Of a stretch of 11,190 nucleotides of DNA, positions 1 to 5,340 are shown piece after piece. Origin of the DNA: an uncultured Chlamydiae bacterium. Lineage in GTDB: Bacteria; Chlamydiota; Chlamydiia; Chlamydiales; SM23-39. The position numbers and the translations under genes were made by a program. A model generated the notes under the pieces. That model worked only from the letters and a program-made list of their open reading frames with translations, made no database searches and was not told where the DNA came from. The stretch lies in assembly GCA_903889795.1 (NCBI GenBank), contig CAISYW010000083.1, forward strand, positions 1 through 11,190. Reading direction: 5' to 3'. Positions within the stretch are counted from its first letter, which is position 1, and every line of letters begins with the position of its first letter.

Positions 1-368
1 GAGGAAAAAAGATATTGGGAGGTTAGCAACCAACCGACGACCCATGCAGGAAATTCTCCCATCGTAATATATGAATAAGAGTAGGATCCGCCTGAAACGG
101 GAATCAGGGCTGAAAGTTCCGCATAGCATAGTCCTGCAAACAGGCAAACAATGGCGGCAATGAAAAAAGAGGCTGTAATAGCGGGACCGGCATGCATCGC
201 TGCGGCTTGGCCCGTAATGGCGAAAATACCTGCACCGATGATGGCACCAATGCCGATGCTCGTTAAATTGATTGCTCCGAGGTGTTTTTTTAGTTCATGG
301 CGGCCATCTTCTGTCTCGCCAGTGGGGGCGTTCATGGATTTTTTAACAAATAATCCATTAATTTTCAT
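1..368 (-). CDS. APC-superfamily amino-acid permease, N-terminal part (runs off the left edge)
   Basis: Only the first 122 codons are visible; the gene continues beyond base 1. It should be an inner-membrane transporter importing amino acids, most like the bacterial cationic amino-acid transporter (CAT/YfnA) branch of the APC superfamily. After a polar N-terminus of about 30 residues comes TM1 with the Gly-rich motif GIGAIIGAGIF (residues 39-49), typical of the unwound substrate-binding helix. TM2 (about 63-85) is followed by CYAELSALIPVSGGSYSY (81-98), a very characteristic APC signature, and TM3 begins near 107. The ATG is preceded by AAGGA with an 8-base spacing (bases 377-381), which fixes the start. 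The marC-like gene lies 67 bases upstream on the same strand, so the two may be co-transcribed. Substrate specificity cannot be read from this part. Confidence 0.88.
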   Translation of the reverse strand, partial: MKINGLFVKKSMNAPTGETEDGRHELKKHLGAINLTSIGIGAIIGAGIFAITGQAAAMHAGPAITASFFIAAIVCLFAGLCYAELSALIPVSGGSYSYSYITMGEFPAWVVGWLLTSQYLFS

Positions 369-435
369 ATAGGAGTTCCTTTATAAAATTCTGAAAGGCT
401 ATAAAATTAACGGTTTTTTAATTATATTTAAAACC

Positions 436-1053
436 TTAATTTCCGATATGGAAGAATTCTTTGACGATGAGAAGCGTGCCGCTGGCGAACATTTGAACGC
501 CGATCAGGCAAACGAGCATACCTCCCAGACGCTCAATAGCTGTTAAGCCTTTCTCGCCGAGAAGTTTTTTGATGTAAGATCCAAGAAGAATGATGATGAG
601 AGACGGAACCCAAGCGGCAAAGGCCGCCGCGCCGACAAGCCAGGGGTTGCCGGTTTCGTGTGCATATAGCATGACTGTTGCAATGGCTCCGGGTCCGGTA
701 ATGATGGGAATGGCCAGGGGAATGATGACGGGTTCCTCGGTTAGCGTTTCTTCCGAACTTTTTTTATGAGGAAAGACCATTGTCAGGGAGATCAGGAAAA
801 GGAGAATGCCTCCCGCCATGCCGATGATCGGTCGAGATATGCCGAGGATGTTGAGGAGTTTGTCGCCGCAGAAGGTAAAGAGCAATAGAATCACCAGCGC
901 GATAGAGAGCTCGCGGCAGATAATCTTTATTTGCCGCATATGATCGAATCGCGCAAGAAGGGCGAGAAATAAAGGGATTTGGCCCGTCGCGTTGAGAACT
1001 AGGAAAATGGCGACCGAAATAGTGAAAAAGGAAGTTTCTGGACCAATGTTCAT
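436..1053 (-). CDS. MarC-family integral membrane protein (UPF0056)
   Basis: A 205-residue, highly hydrophobic protein with about six transmembrane segments, matching the MarC/YhgN/YchE family in length and layout. Family landmarks are IPLAIPIITGPGAIAT (111-126), close to the P-x-A-x-P-x-x-TGPGAI signature, and AIERLGGMLVCLIGVQM (172-188) near the C-terminus. The first half carries NATGQIPLFL (21-30), where many members have a D-P-x-G-N-x-P motif. Transport activity is not established for this family; MarC was once wrongly linked to multiple antibiotic resistance. A longer reading from a TTG at 1065 is open, but ATG at 1053 has GAGG six bases upstream, so I prefer it. The amino-acid permease lies downstream on the same strand. 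The pairing may mean linked amino-acid traffic, but that is inference. Confidence 0.9.
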   Translation of the reverse strand: MNIGPETSFFTISVAIFLVLNATGQIPLFLALLARFDHMRQIKIICRELSIALVILLLFTFCGDKLLNILGISRPIIGMAGGILLFLISLTMVFPHKKSSEETLTEEPVIIPLAIPIITGPGAIATVMLYAHETGNPWLVGAAAFAAWVPSLIIILLGSYIKKLLGEKGLTAIERLGGMLVCLIGVQMFASGTLLIVKEFFHIGN

Positions 1054-1312
1054 TGTAAGCCTCAAAATCCAATTAGTCTGAATATTTGATTACTGATAAC
1101 GTTTTTTTTACATTATTGGACATTTGAGTTTTACGCAAGATTCTCCAGGGATTTAATAAACCATCAGATCTTTTTTGAATCGAGACCGGACGGGCCTTGT
1201 TCTGATCAAAGAAATGGAATAAAGTTTTCTGCAATTCATTGATGTATTTCATATAGATCATTATCGGTCGCATCGAGTAAATTTTCTTTGCAAATTGTTG
1301 AAGGATCAAAAC
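1054..1312. other. Divergent intergenic region
   Basis: This 259-base spacer lies between the leftward marC-like gene and the rightward flavin oxidoreductase and should hold both promoters. I could not pick out a convincing -35/-10 pair for either gene. A minus-strand reading frame of 78 codons (1073-1309) crosses it, but it has no recognisable protein features. Confidence 0.5.
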
Positions 1313-2371
1313 ATGTCGAACCTTTTCAATGAAGTTCGAATCAATAAGCTTGTTCTCAAAAATCGTTTCATTATGTCTGCGGCGATTGGTCTGCGTGAAG
1401 CTGAGATGTTTGCTACTCTGGCTAAAGAAAATGTCGGGTTAATTATCTCGGGAGGTCTCGAGACAAATGAAATCGCAAATTTTGAAAAGATCGTTCGGGC
1501 TGTTCATGCTAACCATGGCAAGATTGCCTTGCAGTTAGTAACGTCAATCGGCGGAAGATTCGGTTTCGATGCTGATCCGATCGCTATTTCTGTTTTGCAT
1601 AAAGATAACCCATTCTTCAATCCACTCGTTTCCTATTGCTCGCATCACGAGGCAACCGAAAAAGAGATTGAAACAATCATCGACTCATATGCGGAATCTG
1701 CGAGCATCGCCAAACGAATCGGCGCTGATGCAGTTGAGATTCATTCCGCGCATCAAAGTTTTCTGTCTCAGTTTTTGTCTCCTATTACCAATACAAGAAC
1801 CGATCGCTGGGGCGGCTGCATTGAAAATCGCACGCGGATCCATCAAGAGATTCTCTCAGCTATCCGGGTAAAAGTCGGGGACTCTTTTCCCATTCTCATT
1901 AAAGTCGGCGTAGAAGACGCTCTGCCGGATGGATTGAAGTTCATCGATGGTCTGGAAATTGCATCTCGATTGGCCGTTGGCTACGATGCTCTCGAGATCA
2001 GCATGGGACTGCAGGATTTTAGTAAATTATATGCAACAGGTGATTGGAGCGGTACTTCCATGCAGAGGAAAAATAACTGCTACCGGAACTGGACAAGAGA
2101 GATCAAAAATCAAGTTTCGGTTCCTGTTATTATGACGGGTGGAATTCGCTCATTCGAATCGATCGAAGAGATGATGAATAACCATGAAGCGGATCTATTC
2201 GGTCTTTGTCGTCCATTGATTCGTGAACCGAATTTAATTTCCCGATGGAAAAAGAACGATCGTTGTCCGGCAAAATGCGTATCATGCAATCAATGCATCA
2301 CCGAAATTTACATGAAAGGGAATTCTCTTGAATGTTTCCTTGAGCGCAAAATTAAACCTCAAGCAGGATGA
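1313..2371 (+). CDS. Old Yellow Enzyme-family NADH:flavin oxidoreductase with C-terminal Cys cluster
   Basis: A 352-residue TIM-barrel flavoprotein predicted to bind FMN and reduce activated C=C bonds or related substrates with NAD(P)H in the cytoplasm. The OYE opening is LKNRFIMSAAI (15-25). The core active-site block has VEIHSAH (141-147; H144 and H147 match the substrate-binding pair), then LSQFLSP, N160-x-R-x-D164 and GG-x-x-ENR (167-173). The FMN-phosphate end is VPVIMTGGIRS (270-280), followed by LFGLCRPLIREP (295-306). Cysteines C318, C322, C325, C328 and C341 cluster at the C-terminus and recall the iron-sulfur site of 2,4-dienoyl-CoA reductase-type OYEs, but the spacing is not canonical and the C-terminal nucleotide-binding domain of that enzyme is absent. 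The stretch between the opening and VGLIISGG (41-48) is shorter than usual. ATG at 1313 has AAGGA seven bases upstream; a TTG at 1295 is also in frame but less likely. Confidence 0.9.
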   Translation: MSNLFNEVRINKLVLKNRFIMSAAIGLREAEMFATLAKENVGLIISGGLETNEIANFEKIVRAVHANHGKIALQLVTSIGGRFGFDADPIAISVLHKDNPFFNPLVSYCSHHEATEKEIETIIDSYAESASIAKRIGADAVEIHSAHQSFLSQFLSPITNTRTDRWGGCIENRTRIHQEILSAIRVKVGDSFPILIKVGVEDALPDGLKFIDGLEIASRLAVGYDALEISMGLQDFSKLYATGDWSGTSMQRKNNCYRNWTREIKNQVSVPVIMTGGIRSFESIEEMMNNHEADLFGLCRPLIREPNLISRWKKNDRCPAKCVSCNQCITEIYMKGNSLECFLERKIKPQAG

Positions 2372-2626
2372 TTTGATTAAGACGCACTCTTTAACGCAGG
2401 AATGCAAGAGTGGCTCCGGTGCGCCTTTCCTTCCCTTTGTATCTCTGAAAAATATAAATGAGCCGTGTTGCAGGGCATAGCGATAAAGTCGACGCCGCAG
2501 GATTCTAATTTTTTTAGGCCATTGCAAATCGTTTTTTCCATGAGTTTGTGATCGATTGGGTGATCCACATAAAAGGGTGTCGGTAACGATCAGTCCAGGC
2601 AATTGTTGCAGCAGTCCCAAGTAGTG
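2372..2626 (-). pseudogene. Decayed aspartate/glutamate racemase fragment
   Basis: Antisense to, and starting right after, the oxidoreductase stop codon. The clearest part (2568 leftward) encodes CGVDFIAMPCNTAH, the hallmark of the Asp/Glu racemase superfamily, where the Cys of PCNTAH is a catalytic residue. It is preceded by a helix like LMEKTICNGLKKLE. Upstream, another frame encodes YLGLLQQLPGLIVTDT, which would join to PFYVDHP if two bases (CA or AC) were restored at an ACAC run near 2577-2582. Downstream, APEPLLHS returns to the first frame, so a second, compensating indel lies around 2423-2445. A stop codon (2627-2629) blocks the upstream frame, and neither the N-terminal Gly-rich loop nor the C-terminal half with the second catalytic Cys is present. 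I read this as a broken relic of an amino-acid racemase, not an expressed gene. Confidence 0.68.
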
Positions 2627-2658
2627 TTATTTATGGCGTTCCAGGAGGATCGGCTGCT

Positions 2659-2672
2659 TCCCATGCATGGGA
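2659..2672. repeat. 14-bp perfect palindrome
   Basis: TCCCATGCATGGGA is its own reverse complement. It lies in the non-coding stretch between the racemase relic and the promoter of the 2969 gene. Function unknown; it could be a protein-binding site, part of a dispersed intergenic repeat, or chance. Confidence 0.4.
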
Positions 2673-2748
2673 TTTATCATGGAATGCCAATCGCCCCTCC
2701 AGCTCCCGTCCTTCGGTTGGGCTCTAGCGACTAATTTTTAGATCTTTA

Positions 2749-2776
2749 TGAGGGGGAAACACCCTCAAACTCCCCC
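2749..2776. repeat. G-run/C-run inverted repeat, possible hairpin
   Basis: TGAGGG (2749-2754) pairs perfectly with CCCTCA (2762-2767) across a 7-base loop. Alternatively, GGGGG (2752-2756) can pair with CCCCC (2772-2776), so two mutually exclusive stems are possible. No T-run follows on the plus strand. On the minus strand the stem is followed only by mixed AT sequence, so a factor-independent terminator is not supported. A perfect 12-bp palindrome GTTTTTAAAAAC lies just beyond, at 2789-2800. The rest of the spacer from 2701 to 2912 holds nothing else I recognise. Confidence 0.35.
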
Positions 2777-2912
2777 AAATAAAGAAAAGTTTTTAAAAAC
2801 CGGACCAGTTTCTCCTGATATACCTCCCCAAAACACCTCAAATAGGTCGTTTTGATGAGATTCAGGGGATTAATATGTACCATTATAGTTCCGAACCAAA
2901 CAATCAATTTAG

Positions 2913-2941
2913 TTGACAAAATAATGAAATTTACTTATTAT
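2913..2941 (+). promoter_or_regulatory. Sigma-70-type promoter for the 2969 gene
   Basis: TTGACA (2913-2918), a perfect -35 box, is followed after exactly 17 bases by TATTAT (2936-2941), a one-mismatch -10 box. Transcription should start near 2948, giving a leader of about 20 bases. An AAAGAGAG stretch just before the ATG at 2969 can act as the ribosome-binding site. This is the most convincing promoter in the window. Confidence 0.72.
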
Positions 2942-2968
2942 AATAACATCTTTAACTAAAGAGAGTTT

Positions 2969-3994
2969 ATGGCATCAAGAGTAACTGGTTTTCAAATATT
3001 AGATCCTACAACTGCATTCACTCGAAACCAAACGGGGTTTCGAAGGTATTCGCATTATTTCCGGCACGCACTAACAGGCGCTGGAGGGGCAGTAGGAGGA
3101 GTTGTCCTTGGAAACCTAATCCCTGAAATGTCATTAATCAGCGGAGGCGCCGTATTTGGTGCAACTGGAACGCTAGCAATGATCGGAACCGCTGCAGCTG
3201 GTGGAGCAGTTTTAGGAATCATCGGAACCGCAATAGTCGTGATCGCAAGAAGATCGAGAAGAAATTCGGCTAGAGTCGCAAGAAGAAGCGCAACACTAGC
3301 AAGACCCAGGCCAATACGAAGAGTCGATCCAGCACTTGTCGCACTGGAAAGAAGAAAAGCGGAGAGAGCAAGAAGAATTGCGGTTATAGGCGGGGCAGCA
3401 GTAGCAGCCACCGGAGTACAAATGGCAGCAGGAGGAGCGGCAGCGGTTTTTGGATTAAGCGGCAGAGTACTAGCAGGAGGAGCTGTAGGTGTAGTGGCGG
3501 GCGTAGTAGCAGATACGATTGACGAAGCATCTATGAGCAATCCTGAGAATTTAGCTGGCGAAAAAGAACAGGCCCACACAGGTTTTGTCACAACGGTATT
3601 ACGCAACGATCTTCTGAGCCTCGAAGAAGAAATACGGCCGGCTCAACAAGATGAATATCGAGCCATAACGGGCGAAGGAATGGAAAGATTTGCTCGCGCG
3701 TCGCTTCAAGATCTTATTCGATCACCTTCATCGCTTACCGAATCGAATACACCTGATTTTTTACATCCAATGCTCGATGTACTATCACAGCTTCAAGCCG
3801 TCTATAAAACTCTTTCGCCAAACGAAAAAATCAACTTTTCGCTGCACGCAGAACCATCTGCAACCATGTCCGAGCCTATGCGAGAGCTAGTCAGTGATGG
3901 ACGAGATCTCGCAGGACAATTATTTACTGATTTCGCTCAAACTGTCGATTGGGGATTAATATCCAGATGCGCTGAAGAAAATTTTGGGTATTAG
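2969..3994 (+). CDS. Bilobed hydrophobic, Arg-rich protein; candidate Inc-like or membrane-inserting effector
   Basis: A 341-residue protein I cannot place in a named family. A 33-residue polar N-terminus is followed by a long Gly/Ala-rich hydrophobic lobe (about 34-92) full of small-xxx-small patterns such as GAGGAVGGVVLG. Next is a very basic loop (94-136, with RRSRR, ARRS and RRKAERARR), then a second hydrophobic lobe (137-183, e.g. GGAVGVVAGVVA). The last 155 residues are soluble, helical-looking and acidic. Two hydrophobic lobes in a protein with no Sec signal recall chlamydial inclusion-membrane (Inc) proteins and pore- or membrane-inserting effectors; that is analogy, not homology. It has its own strong promoter and a terminal TAG. 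AGA is the most frequent Arg codon here, unlike the CGC/CGG-rich RHS gene, which may point to separate ancestry. Its closest neighbours are the two effector-like minus-strand genes. Confidence 0.8.
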   Translation: MASRVTGFQILDPTTAFTRNQTGFRRYSHYFRHALTGAGGAVGGVVLGNLIPEMSLISGGAVFGATGTLAMIGTAAAGGAVLGIIGTAIVVIARRSRRNSARVARRSATLARPRPIRRVDPALVALERRKAERARRIAVIGGAAVAATGVQMAAGGAAAVFGLSGRVLAGGAVGVVAGVVADTIDEASMSNPENLAGEKEQAHTGFVTTVLRNDLLSLEEEIRPAQQDEYRAITGEGMERFARASLQDLIRSPSSLTESNTPDFLHPMLDVLSQLQAVYKTLSPNEKINFSLHAEPSATMSEPMRELVSDGRDLAGQLFTDFAQTVDWGLISRCAEENFGY

Positions 3995-4210
3995 GGAGTG
4001 TACCGAAAAGATTCTTCTGTCGGTTTAAATGATGTTGCTTTCTGTTAAAACCAAAACATGAGCCTTTCCCAGTTGGTTATTTCGGGGCTCGATCACTCGC
4101 TTCCGCTTACGGACTACAATCTTCCTATCTACGCTTAATCAAGTTCGTTATCTCGCTAGTACCCAGTATAATGTGCGCATTAGAGATTCTCTGACATCTC
4201 GTAGACGTTG
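3995..4210. other. Convergent intergenic region
   Basis: This 216-base gap lies between the 3' ends of two convergent genes. GGTTTAA (4022-4028) and TTAAAACC (4044-4051) form an imperfect stem with a loop of about 15 bases and no T-run, so it is at best a weak terminator. A frame from about 4081 to 4193 reads without stops but contains no recognisable motif. It may be debris from a former gene or a dispersed repeat. Confidence 0.4.
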
Positions 4211-5110
4211 TTAATATGTACTACTTATTCGCTCTGAGAGCCAATGTGCAATTTCACTTCGGCCGGCGCGTTGGGCTGAGCTAATTGCCTGTCTCATAAT
4301 ATTGGCAGAAATACGCTGTCTGCAAAACAATTCCAACATATCCTGCCGACCTAATTCGGCCGCTTTTTTCAAAAGATGCTCAACGTATATCGCAGGAACC
4401 GGCTCCCCCTCGGGCAATAATAAATACACTATATTGAACGCCTGCATTTCCAAAGCAATTTTGATTGCCTCTCCTCGGGTGCCATCGCCAACTTGCTTTC
4501 CTGTTGATAATAATAGTTGAAGAAAATGAATCTGGTTATTTTTAACAGATTCTAAAATCGCCTTTGAAAAAGAATTCTCATCTATTTGCTTGCCATCTTC
4601 AACAAGCTTATGGAATGCAATCCGATTGCTGTGTGCCATCGCAGCGATCGCCGCTTTGCCTCGGTCGACGGGTAAAATTGGGCCGGTCTTCAAAAGCTGG
4701 CTGATAATCATACCATCATCGCCTGCCTGCGCGGCACTCACAACTGCTAGGCCTCGATCTTTTGGCGGCAGCGTCCCTTGGCTCAGCAAACATTGCAGTT
4801 CAACTATATTTAACGCGCTCGAAGCTTGAATGACTTTTGATGTTTGACTCTCCAGTTGTGAAGGAATCTGGTAAAATTTCATCCGTTCTAAATAATTTGT
4901 GAGAGCTTCTCCATCGATACGAGTCGCAATAAAACCGCAAACCTCAGGACATTCAACAAAACGGTCAGAATTCTCGCGGATCATTTTTAATATACAGTCT
5001 CTATGAAAAACATGACGGCTATGACCTAGCAGCGGGCGGCCATCATTTAGGCTGGATCGACACCTGAAACAACTTCCATCTTGCGATGGCATGGTTACAA
5101 AACTTGCCAC
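4211..5110 (-). CDS. RING-like finger plus ankyrin-like repeats; candidate secreted E3 ubiquitin ligase
   Basis: A 299-residue protein with a RING-type zinc-binding pattern: C14-x2-C17, then H30, H33-x2-H36-x2-C39, then C54-x3-C58. The GHSRHVFHRDCI segment mirrors the C-G-H-x-F-H-x-x-C-I core of RING-H2 E3 ligases, but His30 sits where a Cys is usual and the last pair is CPEVC, not CPxC. From about 100 to 292 there are some six repeats of roughly 30-33 residues, with units starting near 114, 146, 175, 206, 237 and 266 (LPPKDRG, LPVDRG, QVGDGTRG and so on). They resemble degenerate ankyrin repeats and are suited to binding a substrate. Bacteria lack ubiquitin, so a RING protein suggests action inside a eukaryotic host; ubiquitination-related proteins are expanded in amoeba-associated chlamydiae. 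The start is GTG at 5110, supported by AAGGG seven bases upstream; ATG at 5092 lacks such a site and would still keep the finger. Confidence 0.78.
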   Translation of the reverse strand: MASFVTMPSQDGSCFRCRSSLNDGRPLLGHSRHVFHRDCILKMIRENSDRFVECPEVCGFIATRIDGEALTNYLERMKFYQIPSQLESQTSKVIQASSALNIVELQCLLSQGTLPPKDRGLAVVSAAQAGDDGMIISQLLKTGPILPVDRGKAAIAAMAHSNRIAFHKLVEDGKQIDENSFSKAILESVKNNQIHFLQLLLSTGKQVGDGTRGEAIKIALEMQAFNIVYLLLPEGEPVPAIYVEHLLKKAAELGRQDMLELFCRQRISANIMRQAISSAQRAGRSEIAHWLSERISSTY

Positions 5111-5256
5111 AAACGCACCCTTAAAAGTTAAGGAAAAACGAAAATTGGAAGAAGATTAACACAGCTGCTGCGATTTACAGAACCGTTTTTCATCGATCGA
5201 GAGCGGCTGTTGAAGAAGCCTAATATATTAACCCGAGGGGTAAATACAGAAAGAAC

Positions 5257-5306
5257 CTGAAAAATCGGTTTTTGGGCAACTCCATGCTCAACCCCCGATT
5301 TTTCAG
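5257..5306. repeat. Long symmetrical hairpin / palindromic element
   Basis: CTGAAAAATCGG (5257-5268) and CCGATTTTTCAG (5295-5306) are perfect 12-bp inverted arms. Inside, after a 3x3 internal loop (TTT/CCC), TTGGGC (5272-5277) pairs with GCTCAA (5286-5291) using one G-U pair, leaving an 8-base loop. It lies in the 230-base gap between two minus-strand candidate effector genes. No T-run follows on either strand, so it is not a typical terminator. A dispersed palindromic repeat, a small mobile-element relic or a structured RNA would each fit. Confidence 0.6.
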
Positions 5307-5322
5307 ACAGCTTGTGTATATC

Positions 5323-5340
5323 TTGACTGCGCACAGTCAA
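5323..5340 (-). other. Small stem-loop directly after the CVIC gene stop
   Basis: TTGACTG (5323-5329) and CAGTCAA (5334-5340) form a perfect 7-bp stem with a 4-base loop. The stem begins on the base next to the stop codon of the minus-strand gene ending at 5341. No U-run follows (the minus strand continues GATATAC), so it may stabilise the mRNA 3' end without terminating transcription by itself. Confidence 0.45.

Noticed and set aside
151..372. Plus-strand 73-codon open frame rich in Met, Ala and Pro
   Set aside because: It is antisense to the well-supported amino-acid permease, whose motifs explain the composition.
1073..1309. Minus-strand 78-codon frame in the divergent spacer
   Set aside because: It has no recognisable motif and fills exactly the space where two divergent promoters are expected.
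2594..2640. Third minus-strand frame reading LLGTAATIAW, like a GTAATI motif of glutamate racemases
   Set aside because: It would place GTAATI before CNTAH, the wrong order for the family, while the overlapping GLLQQLPGLIVTDT frame joins more naturally to the racemase block.
3055..3606. Minus-strand 183-codon Ala/Pro/Thr-rich frame
   Set aside because: It is an antisense artefact of the Gly/Ala-rich codons of the 2969 gene; the plus-strand gene has the promoter and a coherent architecture.
5128..5340. Minus-strand 70-codon frame between the two effector-like genes
   Set aside because: It runs through both arms of the 50-base hairpin and has no protein features, so the hairpin is the better explanation.
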